Numbered from the stretch's first letter, positions 51,679 through 60,529 are shown. The stretch is 64,000 nt of DNA from Streptantibioticus silvisoli (GCF_027947535.2 NZ_JAAGKO020000013.1:95884-159883); one strand, 5' to 3'. The notes: a model not told the origin generated them from the letters alone. Made by a program: numbers and translations.

Positions 51679-51731
51679 TTGTCCGTGGCACGGACAACCG
51701 GTAAGACCATGGCAGGTACATGAAACGTTTC
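51679..51731 (+). promoter_or_regulatory. Promoter and LacI-type operator of the rhamnosidase gene
   Basis: TTGTCC (51679-51684), 17 nt, then TAAGAC (51702-51707) is a plausible promoter. GAAACGTTTC (51722-51731) is a perfect 10-bp palindrome placed about 8 bp downstream of the expected start point. In TGAAACGTTTCG it matches the LacI/GalR operator consensus (TGAAACGTTTCA) in 11 of 12 positions. A repressor here would block a polysaccharide- or rhamnose-inducible gene. The regulator gene is not in the window. Confidence 0.75.
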
Positions 51732-51767
51732 GATGAATCCCCATGGAAGCCCCCGGGAGGCACCACC

Positions 51768-54700
51768 GTGACTGCGTCCTTGAACCGAAGAGGCCGGCGG
51801 AAACGGACAGCGGTGCTGTCCGCGCTGGTCGTGACAGCGCTGGTGGCCACCCTGGGGGCCGCGGCCGAGCCCTCCTCCGCCCGGCGGCCCGCCGGCGCCC
51901 CGCTCGCCCCGGCGGGGCTGCGCGTCGACGGGCAGGCGTCGGACGCGCTGGTCGGCGAGGCGCGGCCGGTACTGGCCTGGACGGTCCGCGACAACGGCCG
52001 CGCCGAGGCGCAGACCGGCTACGAGATCCGTGTCGAGCCCGCGGCCGAGGGCGCGGCCGGCCGGCGGGAAGCCGGCTGGGACTCCGGGAAGGTGGCGTCG
52101 TCGAACTCCACCGACGTGGCCTATACCGGCCCCGCGCTGGTCAGCGACCACACCTACACCTGGTCGGTCAGGACCTGGAACACCCAGGACGAGGCGTCGG
52201 CGTGGTCCGCGCCGGCGTCGTTCGACACCGGCCTGCTCAACTCGTCGGACTGGTCCGCCTGGTGGCTGCGGCTGGACGACGGCGCGCTGGCCCGCGACGA
52301 CTTCGACCTGACCAAGCCCGTCGCCAGGGCCCGGCTGTACTTCGGCGCGCAGGGGGTCGCGGAACCGCACCTGAACGGCGCGCGGGTGGACCCCACCGAG
52401 GTCCTCGACTCCTCGGTGACCGACTACGACTCGCGGGTGCTCTACCGCGACCTGGACGTCACCGGGCAACTGCGCCAGGGCGCCAACACCCTGGCGTTCA
52501 TGGCGGGCAAGGGACAGTACAGCGGGGACCCGGTGCTCGCCGCGCAGCTCGACGTCACCTACACCGACGGGTCGACGGCGGCGTTCGGCACCTCCCCGTC
52601 GTGGAGGACGGCCGCCGGACCCGTGACCGGTGACGACTTCTGGTACGGCGAGAGCGACGACGCCCGCAAGGCGCAGCCGGGCTGGGACGCGCCCGGGTTC
52701 GACGACGGCTCCTGGACGGCGGCCCGCGCGCTGTTCCCCGTCGCGCACCCGGTGAGCCTGGCCCAGGGCAAGCCGGTCACCGCGCTGGACACCACGACCA
52801 CCGCCGGCTGGTCGCCGGCCGCGCTCACCGACGGGATCGACGGCTCGGTCGACTCCTCCGAGGGCTACCACTCCAAGATCGAGTCGAGCCCCGACGTCAC
52901 CGAGTGGGTCCAGACCGACCTCGGCGCCGACCGCGACCTGCGCACCATCCGGCTCTTCCCGGCGCGGCCCACCAACGACCCGGCGGGCGACCTGCCCGGC
53001 GTCGGCTTCCCGGTGCGGTACAAGGTCCAGGTCAGCGACGACCCGACGTTCGCCACGGCGACCACCGTCGTCGACCGGACCGGCGCCGACCAGCCCGCCC
53101 CCGGCGCCTCGCCGGTCGTCCTGCCGGCCGACACCACCGGCCGGTACGTGCGCGTCACCGCCACCAAGCTCCAGTGCGAGGGCAGCAGTTGCACCTTCCG
53201 GCTGGCCGAACTGGGCGCGTACGGCGCCACGCCGTCGACCGGCTACGACTCCCTGACCGAACCGCAGGCCGACGTGACCCCGCCGACCCGGGTCGTCTCG
53301 ACGGTCGCACCGGTCAAGGAGACCCGCCCCGCGGCGGGTGAACGCGTCTACGACTTCGGCCAGAACCGCACCGGCTGGGTCACCGTCCGGGCCGACGAGC
53401 CGGCCGGCACCACGGTCGTCATCAAGCAGGGCGAGATGCTCGCGTCCGACGGCCAGGTCTCCACCGCCAACATCAGCTTCTCGGCGAGCGACCCCTCCCG
53501 GCAGACCAACCACTACACCTTCAGCGACGCCGGAACGCAGACGTACGCCCCGCACTTCACCTACGCCGGGTTCCGCTACGCCGAGCTGACCGGCCTGCCC
53601 GACGACGCGCAGGTCACCGTCACCGCGCAGGTCGAGCACACCGGCGTGGCCACCACCGGGCAGTTCAGCACGTCCGACCCGCTGCTGAACAAGATCCAGG
53701 ACGCGGTCGCCCAGACCCAGCTCAACGACCTCCAGTCCATCCCGGAGGACTGCCCGACCCGCGAACGGCACGGCTGGCTCGGCGACGCCGGCGACTCCGA
53801 CCAGGAGGCCATGAGCAACTACGACATGCAGTCCTTCTACGACAAGTGGCTCGGCGACATCGTCACCAGCGCCAACCCCGACGGCAGCATCCCGTCCGTC
53901 GCGCCCGCCAACGGCGGCCAGAGCTCGTGGAACACCGACCCGGCGTGGGGCACGGCGTACCCGCAGATCATCTGGGACTCCTACACCCAGTACGGCAGCG
54001 AGCAGCCCATCATCGACAACTACGCGCACGTCAAGGCGTGGGTCGACTACCTGGGCACCATCAGCGACGCCGACCACGTCGTGACCGGCTCCCCGACGAG
54101 CTGGGGCGACGACTGGCTGTCCACGGTGAGCACGCCGCACCAGTACTTCCAGACCGCCTTCTACTACCTCGACGCGAGCCTGCTGGCGAAGATGGCCACC
54201 GTCACCGGCCACCCGGCGGACGCCAGCCACTACAACGACCTGGCCCAGCAGGTGCGCACGGGATTCCTCAAGCGCTACTTCGACCAGGACACCGGCGTGT
54301 TCGGCAACGGCTCGCAGCTGTCCTACGCGATGCCGCTCGTGCTGGGCCTCGTCCCGGCCGGTGACGAACAGACCACCCTCGACCGGCTGGTCCAGGACAT
54401 CGCCGCGCACGACGACCACGTCACCACCGGATTCGTCGGTACCACCTACGTCTTCCAGGCACTCGGCGCGTACGGCCGCAACGACGTGGCCCTCGCCGTC
54501 GCCGAACGCCAGGACTACCCGAGCTTCGGCTACATGGTGGACCAGGGCCCCGGCACCATCTGGGAGAAGTGGGACGACTCCGCCGCCCCGGACGGCACCT
54601 CCTCCAAGGACCACATCGGTCTCGGCGGTTCGATCGGCCAGTGGTTCTACCAGCAGCTCGCCGGCATCCAGCCCGGTGACAGCGGCTCCGCGTACAGCAG

Positions 54701-55754
54701 CCTCACCCTGGCGCCCAGCGTGGTCGGCGACCTCACCCACGTCTCGGCCCGGCAGCAGACCGTACGCGGAACGGTGGAGAGCTCCTGGCAGCGCGACGGC
54801 GGCGACCTCACCTACCACGCCGTCGTGCCGGTCGGCGCGACCGCGACGATCCGCCTGCCGCTGCTCGGCGGCGCGCAGTCCACGGTCACCGAGAGCGGAC
54901 ACACCGTCTGGACGGCCGGCCACGCCGCGCAGTCCGACCCGGGACTGACCACCGGCGCGGCCGGCGGGACCACGCTGACCCTGACGGCCGGCTCCGGCGA
55001 CTACACCTTCACCGTCACCCCGCCGAGCACCCCGGTCACCCACCTCACCGTGACGGCGAACGACGCGGCGCCCGTCAAGGCCGGCACCGGCTCGGACGCC
55101 GTCGCCGCCGTCGGGGCCGCCTCCACCGGCACCGGATCGGCCACGGTCAGCGCCCGGGCGCCCAGCGGCTGGACCGTGACGGCGGCCCCGGCACAGGTCC
55201 CGCTGACCCCGGCGAACTCCCTCACCCTCACCACCTTGCACGTCACCGTCCCCGCCGACGCCGCAAGCGGTACCTACCAGGTGCCGGTGGAGGTGCGGGC
55301 GCCGGACGGCACGGTGGCCGACACCACGATGGGGGTCCCGGTCTTCGGCAGCTGGCCGTCCGGCACCACGGCGACGGCTTCGAGCTTCCACGCGCCCAAC
55401 GAGGTCGACGGCGCGACCCGCACCTACGACCCGGGGAACGCGGTCGACGGCAACACCGCCACGTTCTGGAACGACGACAGCCAGAACGTCTATCCGGACA
55501 CCCTCACCGTCACCGCCCCGACCGCGGTGGCCCTCAAGGGCGTGGCCTTCGTCTCGATGTCCGACGGCGTCCCCACCGACTTCACCGTCCAGACGTGGGA
55601 CGGAACGCAGTGGACGACGCGGGCGAGCGTCACCGGCAACTCCTCGGTGAGCCGCTGGGTCCCGTTCGCCGCACCGGTGACCACGACCCAGGTGCGGGTG
55701 GTCGTCACCGGGACGCAGGACGGCTTCTCCCGGATCGCCGAGCTGTCGCCCTGA
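51768..55754 (+). CDS. Secreted alpha-L-rhamnosidase, GH78
   Basis: A 1328-residue exported glycosidase. The GTG at 51768 has GGGAGG upstream and leads into MTASLNRRGRRKRTAVLSAL, VVTALVATLGAAAE, a signal peptide. An in-frame ATG at 51720 overlaps the LacI-type operator and is rejected. Domains: an Ig-like N-terminal domain (to ~190), a galactose-binding-like domain (~200-330), an inserted discoidin-type domain (~340-490, WVQTDLGADRDLRTIRLFPA), and the GH78 (alpha/alpha)6 barrel. The barrel has CPTRERHGWLGDAGDSDQEA around residue 660 and SSKDHIGLGGSIGQWFYQQL. A C-terminal beta domain, an Ig-like linker and a second discoidin domain (to 1328) follow. It releases rhamnose from plant or bacterial glycosides. 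Confidence 0.93.
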   Translation: MTASLNRRGRRKRTAVLSALVVTALVATLGAAAEPSSARRPAGAPLAPAGLRVDGQASDALVGEARPVLAWTVRDNGRAEAQTGYEIRVEPAAEGAAGRREAGWDSGKVASSNSTDVAYTGPALVSDHTYTWSVRTWNTQDEASAWSAPASFDTGLLNSSDWSAWWLRLDDGALARDDFDLTKPVARARLYFGAQGVAEPHLNGARVDPTEVLDSSVTDYDSRVLYRDLDVTGQLRQGANTLAFMAGKGQYSGDPVLAAQLDVTYTDGSTAAFGTSPSWRTAAGPVTGDDFWYGESDDARKAQPGWDAPGFDDGSWTAARALFPVAHPVSLAQGKPVTALDTTTTAGWSPAALTDGIDGSVDSSEGYHSKIESSPDVTEWVQTDLGADRDLRTIRLFPARPTNDPAGDLPGVGFPVRYKVQVSDDPTFATATTVVDRTGADQPAPGASPVVLPADTTGRYVRVTATKLQCEGSSCTFRLAELGAYGATPSTGYDSLTEPQADVTPPTRVVSTVAPVKETRPAAGERVYDFGQNRTGWVTVRADEPAGTTVVIKQGEMLASDGQVSTANISFSASDPSRQTNHYTFSDAGTQTYAPHFTYAGFRYAELTGLPDDAQVTVTAQVEHTGVATTGQFSTSDPLLNKIQDAVAQTQLNDLQSIPEDCPTRERHGWLGDAGDSDQEAMSNYDMQSFYDKWLGDIVTSANPDGSIPSVAPANGGQSSWNTDPAWGTAYPQIIWDSYTQYGSEQPIIDNYAHVKAWVDYLGTISDADHVVTGSPTSWGDDWLSTVSTPHQYFQTAFYYLDASLLAKMATVTGHPADASHYNDLAQQVRTGFLKRYFDQDTGVFGNGSQLSYAMPLVLGLVPAGDEQTTLDRLVQDIAAHDDHVTTGFVGTTYVFQALGAYGRNDVALAVAERQDYPSFGYMVDQGPGTIWEKWDDSAAPDGTSSKDHIGLGGSIGQWFYQQLAGIQPGDSGSAYSSLTLAPSVVGDLTHVSARQQTVRGTVESSWQRDGGDLTYHAVVPVGATATIRLPLLGGAQSTVTESGHTVWTAGHAAQSDPGLTTGAAGGTTLTLTAGSGDYTFTVTPPSTPVTHLTVTANDAAPVKAGTGSDAVAAVGAASTGTGSATVSARAPSGWTVTAAPAQVPLTPANSLTLTTLHVTVPADAASGTYQVPVEVRAPDGTVADTTMGVPVFGSWPSGTTATASSFHAPNEVDGATRTYDPGNAVDGNTATFWNDDSQNVYPDTLTVTAPTAVALKGVAFVSMSDGVPTDFTVQTWDGTQWTTRASVTGNSSVSRWVPFAAPVTTTQVRVVVTGTQDGFSRIAELSP

Positions 55755-55800
55755 CGCGGCGTCAGCAAGTGTGAACCACCGCACGCACGCGGCCCGTTGA

Positions 55801-55844
55801 CGGCGGCCGGTGTCCGGGGCGCGAGTCCCGGGCACCGGCCGCCG
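55801..55844. terminator. Strong bidirectional terminator
   Basis: CGGCGGCCGGTGTCCGGG (55801-55818) and CCCGGGCACCGGCCGCCG (55827-55844) form an 18-bp stem with one wobble and an 8-nt loop between the convergent rhamnosidase and Nudix genes. Confidence 0.93.
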
Positions 55845-55852
55845 GTCGTCGG

Positions 55853-56476
55853 TCAGCGGTCGGCGCGCTGCGGGTGCTCGGCGCTGAGTGCTGCCGCGTG
55901 CCGGTCGATGACGTGCCGGACGGCGTAGGTGAGGTGGCGGGACCGGGCCTCGTCGAGCGTCAGCCAGACCGGCGCCCCGCCCTCCTCGTTGACCGTCACC
56001 TCCGGCGCGGCGGCGACCTCCAGGAGGTAGGCGTGCCACAGGTGTGCGTCCGATCCCCGGCGGCAGCCGTCGCCCAGCAGCGGGTCGCTGGCGATATGCC
56101 GCACGCCGGCGCCGGGAATTCCGACCTCTTCGCCGAGTTCCCGCACCGCCGCCGCGGCCGGGGATTCACCGCGGTCGACATGGCCCGCCGGCACGGTCAT
56201 GGCGAACGGAAAAGCACGCCGCTGGAAGAACAGGAACCGGTGCAGGGAATCCCGGACGAACACACCGGAACTCTCGTGCCAGTATTCGCCGTTCCTCCCC
56301 AGCCACCAGGAGATTCCCGGATCGATGATGACGGCCCGGTCGGCCCGTTCGCCGCACGCGTGGCAGACGCATTTCCTCCTGCCGTCCACGACGATCCATT
56401 CGACCGCCTCCGCACGGCAGTACAGGCAGTATTCGTGATAGCTCTCGTCGTTAGGGACGAGGGAATCGATTCTCAT
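55853..56476 (-). CDS. Nudix hydrolase with N-terminal zinc-ribbon
   Basis: A 207-residue Nudix protein. The box G-x5-E-x7-R-E-x2-E-E-x-G is complete, starting GHVDRGES and ending RELGEEVGI. An N-terminal four-cysteine zinc-ribbon-like part (CLYC ... CHAC near residues 17-42) is followed by the hydrophobic strand SSGVFVRDSLHRFLFFQRRA. The substrate is unknown, probably a nucleoside diphosphate derivative. ATG 56476 overlaps the stop of the upstream MFS gene (ATGA), so the two are coupled. Together with the GTP cyclohydrolase I gene upstream it could hydrolyse dihydroneopterin triphosphate, as Nudix NudB/FolQ do, but that is inference. Confidence 0.92.
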   Translation of the reverse strand: MRIDSLVPNDESYHEYCLYCRAEAVEWIVVDGRRKCVCHACGERADRAVIIDPGISWWLGRNGEYWHESSGVFVRDSLHRFLFFQRRAFPFAMTVPAGHVDRGESPAAAAVRELGEEVGIPGAGVRHIASDPLLGDGCRRGSDAHLWHAYLLEVAAAPEVTVNEEGGAPVWLTLDEARSRHLTYAVRHVIDRHAAALSAEHPQRADR

Positions 56477-57768
56477 TCCGTCCCCCGGGAACGCGGCCCG
56501 TCCGGCACCCGGTCGGAACCGGTACCCGGACCGGGATCGGGGCCCGCCGGCGGTGTCGGCCGAGGCGGGGCCGGTGCCGGCGAGGCGGCGACGCGGACGG
56601 TCAGGACGAGCAGTCCGTAGGTCGCCCCGGTGAACAGCGACGCCAGCGCGGTCGTGGCCTCCCAGCCGGCCCGGCCCACCGCCAGGCCGAAGAGCGGCGG
56701 CCCCAGCAGGACGCCCAGGCTGCCGAACTGCGACAGGGAGCCGTTGACGAGGTCGATGTCCTCGATCCGCCGGGCCACGTCCGGAACGACGGCGAACACC
56801 GCCGAGATCAGCAGCCCGTCGACGAACAGGACGACGCCCGCCGCCCCCACCACCGCGCCGAGCGGCACCCCCGAGGAGAAGGCGGGCAGGCAGCCGAGCG
56901 GCATCAGCACCGCCAGCGGCACCAGGGCCTTGACGGCGACCCCGCGCCCCAGCAGCCACGTCGCGAACAGCCCGCCCAGCGCGCTCAGCAGCGAGACGAG
57001 GGCGGTGGCGCTGCCCGCCTCGGCGCCGGTGGTGTGCCGGACCCCGGTCAGGAAGTCCGGCAGCAGGACCAGCACCGCGATACCGACCAGCGACAGGCAG
57101 GCATACGCCCCGGCCGGGCCGAGGGACCGGGTCAGCGTGCCGCCGGCCACCGACCGCCCGGTGACCGGCGGGGCGGGCAGTCGCGGCAGGACGAACGTGA
57201 GCACACCGGCCGCCAGCAGCGGACCGACGCCGGTGACCGCCAGCCAGCGGTGCCAGGCCGGTCCGGGGGCCAGGGCGCCGCCCACCCCGGTGGCCAGGGC
57301 GAGCCCGACCGGCACGCAGCTGCCCCAGGCGGCGAGCGCCGCCGTCCTGGCCCGGCCCCGGGTCAGCCGGGCGACCACGGTGGGCCCGGCCACGAAGACC
57401 AGCAGGTACCCGGCGCCCTCCAGCACCCGCGACCCCAGCAGCGCCGGCCACGAGCCGGACAGCCCGCTGCCGCCCGCGGCCGCCGCGATCACCAGCAGGC
57501 CGAGGACCAGCGCGTCACGGGCGGCGTAGCGGCTGATCCACCGTCCCGCCGGAATGCCGAACGCCGCCCCCACCACGGTCATGCCCGACGTGGCCCAGGC
57601 GACCGTGCCGAGCGACAGGCCCAGCGACGAGCGGACGGCGGAACTCACCGGTGAGACCGCCCCCAGACCCACCGCCGCCTGAACCCCGGCGAGCCAGGTC
57701 ACCCCCACCTGCCGCCACGCGATGGCGGAACCGCCCTCGCCGCGGCTTCCTGCGGACCTGCGGAGCAC
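56473..57768 (-). CDS. MFS transporter (12 helices)
   Basis: A 431-residue MFS protein. TM1 is VTWLAGVQAAVGLGAVSPVS and the motif A-like loop is PAGRWISRYAARDALVLGLL. Further helices include VLEGAGYLLVFVAGPTVVAR, GARALAPGP, and a C-terminal set with VVGAAGVVLFVDGLLISAVF. A basic Pro/Gly-rich tail (PRPTPPAGPDPGPGTGSDRV) ends the protein. GTG 57768 (MLRRSAGS) was chosen because AGAGGGAG is at ideal spacing; GTGs at 57708 and 57702 are alternatives. It is co-transcribed with the Nudix gene and 176 bp downstream of folE on the same strand. The pair may export a pterin- or nucleoside-like product; the substrate is not established. Confidence 0.86.
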   Translation of the reverse strand: MLRRSAGSRGEGGSAIAWRQVGVTWLAGVQAAVGLGAVSPVSSAVRSSLGLSLGTVAWATSGMTVVGAAFGIPAGRWISRYAARDALVLGLLVIAAAAGGSGLSGSWPALLGSRVLEGAGYLLVFVAGPTVVARLTRGRARTAALAAWGSCVPVGLALATGVGGALAPGPAWHRWLAVTGVGPLLAAGVLTFVLPRLPAPPVTGRSVAGGTLTRSLGPAGAYACLSLVGIAVLVLLPDFLTGVRHTTGAEAGSATALVSLLSALGGLFATWLLGRGVAVKALVPLAVLMPLGCLPAFSSGVPLGAVVGAAGVVLFVDGLLISAVFAVVPDVARRIEDIDLVNGSLSQFGSLGVLLGPPLFGLAVGRAGWEATTALASLFTGATYGLLVLTVRVAASPAPAPPRPTPPAGPDPGPGTGSDRVPDGPRSRGTE

Positions 57769-57944
57769 TCGGTTCTCCCTCTCACCAACCCCCGCGCAGC
57801 GGGGGCACCCAGCCGTCGAGCGGCCCGTCGTCGGCGCTGTCGCTTCCGCCCGGCCCTCCTGCGGCCTTCCCCCGTCGGCGGCCCGTGTCCCAAGGACTCC
57901 ACGTCTGGCGGGAGGGCGCTCCGGCTCCCGCCGGACGGCCCCGG

Positions 57945-58484
57945 TCAGCCGGCCAGGCCGTAGCCGACCAGGAGCTGCTGGTCCCCGGCGACGTAGGAGG
58001 TGTCGGTGATCGCGGTCTGGTCCGACGGCCCGCGGCTGCACATGCACATGTGCCTGCCGCTGGACGTCACCCGCACCGCCCGCGCGCCGCCGGAGGACAT
58101 GATCTCCTCGGCGATCTCCTTCACCAGGTACTCCTGGATCTGGAAGCGCCGGCTGTACGCCTGGACCAGGCGGGGGAACTTCCCCAGACCCAGAATCCGG
58201 TCCCCCGGCACGTACCAGATGCTCACCTTTCCGAAGAACGGCAGGAAATGGTGGGCGCAGATGGAGAAGAAGTTGTTGTCGTGGACCTGCACGACACCGG
58301 TGTGTTCCCCTTCCACCAGACAGGTCGTCTTGAGGATCTTCGAGGCGTCCACCTCATAGCCGCTCAGCAGTTCCCGGTAGGCGCGGACAATGCGGTCCTC
58401 GCACTCCGGTCCGCTGTACCAGCGGAGTGCTCTGTCGTCGATGGTCACATTCTGTTTGAGCCACTGCGCGATGGTCACAGCCAT
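57945..58484 (-). CDS. folE: GTP cyclohydrolase I
   Basis: A 179-residue enzyme that converts GTP to 7,8-dihydroneopterin triphosphate and formate, the first step of folate/pterin synthesis. The zinc ligands are in FFSICAHHFLPFFGKVSIWY (Cys, His) and GRHMCMCSRGP (second Cys). The GTP-site segment YVPGDRILGLGKFPRLVQAY and the family helix RRFQIQEYLVKEIAEEIM are intact. It is shorter than typical actinomycete FolE (about 200 residues) at the N-terminus. ATG 58484 sits close to its GGAAGG, so the GTG at 58478 may be used instead. It is not in a folate operon but ahead of an MFS and a Nudix gene, so it may serve a specialised pterin or deazapurine product. Confidence 0.95.
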   Translation of the reverse strand: MAVTIAQWLKQNVTIDDRALRWYSGPECEDRIVRAYRELLSGYEVDASKILKTTCLVEGEHTGVVQVHDNNFFSICAHHFLPFFGKVSIWYVPGDRILGLGKFPRLVQAYSRRFQIQEYLVKEIAEEIMSSGGARAVRVTSSGRHMCMCSRGPSDQTAITDTSYVAGDQQLLVGYGLAG

Positions 58485-58798
58485 TCCCTTCCGGTCCCGT
58501 CAAACGGAACCGAGCGGACTCGGATGGAGTAACAAGACAGTGGCATTGCGAACGTTATTTTTCGAGAGCTTTCCGCCAAGGCCACTCAATGAGAGCAATG
58601 CTGCGAGGAGCACATCGTCAGGAAATACTTCAGGCGTCCCCGCTGCGGTGTGCCCCGCCCCTCCCCGGACGGCGGAACGCGGCGAATCCGGGCCCGCGCG
58701 GGCCGCCCCGACGGGCCGTTCCGGTTCACGGCCGCGCGGACCACCTGGTACAGATGATCACGACCGAACGACACACCACGACGAAAGAGTGCCGAGCG
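58485..58798. other. Divergent intergenic region (314 bp)
   Basis: The folE side is AT-richer (GAACGTTATTTTTCGAGAGC near 58550), and GCATTGC (58543-58549) pairs with GCAATGC (58595-58601) as a possible operator around the leftward promoter. The right half is GC-rich and unremarkable. Confidence 0.5.
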
Positions 58799-58957
58799 AT
58801 GATCCCTGAAAGCCGCCGGGCCTCCGTCCCGGGCGCGGACGAACGCGAGCGGGTGCGGACCTGCGCCCCGGCACACCGGCGGACGGCGGCGGGCGGCCGG
58901 GCAGCCGGTGCCGGCGGGCCGGCCGCGGTCCCGTCGCGTCCGGCGGTGACGCGCTGA
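58799..58957 (+). CDS. Possible small ORF (52 aa) coupled to MBL hydrolase
   Basis: An ATG at 58799 with GAAAGAG upstream opens a 52-residue basic, Ala/Arg-rich frame (MIPESRRASVPGADERERVR). Its TGA overlaps the metallo-beta-lactamase gene's ATG by one base (TGATG). The coupling is the only support, and the composition is like non-coding GC-rich DNA. In related genomes the MBL gene often follows a mycothiol-dependent formaldehyde dehydrogenase, which is absent here. Confidence 0.35.
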   Translation: MIPESRRASVPGADERERVRTCAPAHRRTAAGGRAAGAGGPAAVPSRPAVTR

Positions 58958-59586
58958 TGGCCGTGCGCGTCGAACACCTCGTCACCTCCGGCACCTTCTC
59001 GCTCGACGGCGGCACGTGGGACGTCGACAACAACGTCTGGCTCGTCGGAGACGACACCGAGGCGATCGTCATCGACGCGGCGCACGACGCCGACGCCATC
59101 GCGGCGGCCCTCGGCGACCGGACCCTGCGGGCCATCGTGTGCACCCACGCCCACAACGACCACATCGACGCCGCCCCCGAGCTGTCCGACCGCACCGGCG
59201 CGCCCGTCCTGCTGCACGCCGACGACCTCCCGCTGTGGAAGCGCACGCATCCGGACCGCGCCCCCGACGGCGACCTGACCGACGGTCAGGTGATCACGGT
59301 GGCCGGTACGGAACTCACCGTGCTGCACACCCCGGGCCACGCCCCCGGTGCGGTCTGCCTGCACGCGCCCGCCCTCGGCACTGTCTTCACCGGAGACACC
59401 CTCTTCCAGGGCGGCCCCGGCGCCACCGGGCGCTCCTTCTCCCACTTCCCGACCATCGTCGACTCGATCCGCGAGCGCCTGCTCCCCCTCCCGTCCGCCA
59501 CCCTGGTCCGCCCCGGCCACGGCGACACCACCACGGTCGCCGCCGAACGCCCCCACCTCCAGGAGTGGATCGACCGGGGCCACTGA
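58957..59586 (+). CDS. MBL-fold metallo-hydrolase (mycothiol/glyoxalase II-like)
   Basis: A 209-residue metallo-beta-lactamase-fold hydrolase. The metal motif CTHAHNDHIDAAPEL (HxHxDH), TPGHAPGAVCLHA (His), VFTGDTLFQGGPGATGRSFS (Asp) and RPGHGDTTT (His) give a complete binuclear site. The sequence resembles the actinomycete hydrolases encoded next to S-(hydroxymethyl)mycothiol dehydrogenase that release mycothiol from S-formylmycothiol. That dehydrogenase gene is not present here, so the substrate is inferred from similarity only. ATG 58957 is coupled by one base to an upstream small frame. A repeat-filled 1-kb gap follows. Confidence 0.92.
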   Translation: MAVRVEHLVTSGTFSLDGGTWDVDNNVWLVGDDTEAIVIDAAHDADAIAAALGDRTLRAIVCTHAHNDHIDAAPELSDRTGAPVLLHADDLPLWKRTHPDRAPDGDLTDGQVITVAGTELTVLHTPGHAPGAVCLHAPALGTVFTGDTLFQGGPGATGRSFSHFPTIVDSIRERLLPLPSATLVRPGHGDTTTVAAERPHLQEWIDRGH

Positions 59587-59601
59587 GGCGGGGCGGGGCG
59601 G

Positions 59602-60025
59602 GGGCGCCGCGCCGGGGGACTCGCCGGGCGGTGCAGGGCGGGGGCGCCGCGCCGCGGGACTCGCCGGGCGGTGTAGGGGCTGCGGCGTCGCGGGACGTGG
59701 CGGGCGGTGCGAGGCCCGCCACGCCGCGAGACTCGCCGTGCGGTGTGGGGTCCGCCGGCGCTCGGCGCGGGGCGGCTGCCGGACCGGGCCGGCGGGGAGG
59801 CGGCGTTGAGCCCCCGGATGAGCCCGCTCGCCGCGATGCCCCGCTCAACGCCCGCGAGCCCGGCCGGCGCCGCGATGATCCGCCCGACTCTCCGCCTGAC
59901 ATCCGCCGCCGCGATGCCCAACTCAACGCCCGCGAGGCTTGCCCAACGCCGCGACGCCCCACCCAACTCCCCGCCGGAGGCTCGCCGCCGCGACGCCCCC
60001 CGACGCCGCGATGGACGCCGCAGCC
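59602..60025. repeat. Two families of degenerate tandem repeats
   Basis: From 59602 to about 59760, three to four copies of an approximately 39-bp unit occur (GGCGCCGCGCCGCGGGACTC then GCCGGGCGGTG). From about 59815 to 60025, CTCAACGCCCGCGAG alternates with GCCGCGATGCCC or variants, also at roughly 30-70 bp. The 59587-60368 gap contains no gene. Confidence 0.75.
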
Positions 60026-60368
60026 CTTAAGGTGCTCCCGTGAGCCCCGTCGGACTCGAATGCGCGGTCGCGCGGTCGGACGGTTGCGAGCGCATACGTG
60101 TACCCGGAAACGCGCGCCGAATGCGCGGTGAATCGGTGAATGCGCGGCATGGAATGTGGAATCTTTGGGGTTCCGCTCACGGGCCGTGCCGATTCGGTGG
60201 AGGGCGTGCGGCGTGCGAACGTCCGCACGCGTGATCACGTTCGGCCGGGCGGGAGTGGTTCCCGGGGGCTGCCGCGCTGGTGGATCGGTGCGCGTGGAGT
60301 CTCCGATCCGGTGCCGGAGCGGCCCGCCGAGGGGGGAATGACCCCAATTCGGCGCTCGCGCGGACCTC

Positions 60369-60397
60369 TTGACCCCCCATTGGCCTAGACCGATACT
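60369..60397 (+). promoter_or_regulatory. Promoter of GH16 gene with DasR-like box
   Basis: TTGACC (60369-60374), 17 nt, then GATACT (60392-60397) forms the promoter. The spacer carries ATTGGCCTAGACCGAT (60379-60394), close to the DasR responsive element (consensus A-x-TGGTCTAGACCA-x-T) that represses chitinase and related genes in Streptomyces. It lies between the -35 and -10, so a bound GntR-family repressor would block polymerase. Transcription would begin near 60404, giving a ~240-nt leader. Confidence 0.75.
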
Positions 60398-60493
60398 TCC
60401 CGAGGAACGAAGCCCTGTGACGAAGGTTACGTTCCTGCGCACACCGCTCCACCGTCTTCATGCTCAGTCTCCCGGCTTTCTGCTACTCGGCTT

Positions 60494-60529
60494 CCGGAAT
60501 TCCCCCCACCGCCGAGCAGCGAATTCCGG
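60494..60529 (+). promoter_or_regulatory. Hairpin in the GH16 5' leader
   Basis: CCGGAATTC (60494-60502) and GAATTCCGG (60521-60529) form a perfect 9-bp stem, with an 18-nt loop, in the untranslated leader about 115 bp before ATG 60644. It may stabilise the transcript; no ligand-binding class is recognised. Confidence 0.5.

Noticed and set aside
51555..56039. 1494-codon minus-strand frame opposite the rhamnosidase
   Set aside because: It runs antisense through the whole GH78 gene and into the Nudix region, with repeat-like Gly/Arg/Val sequence and no ribosome site or domain.
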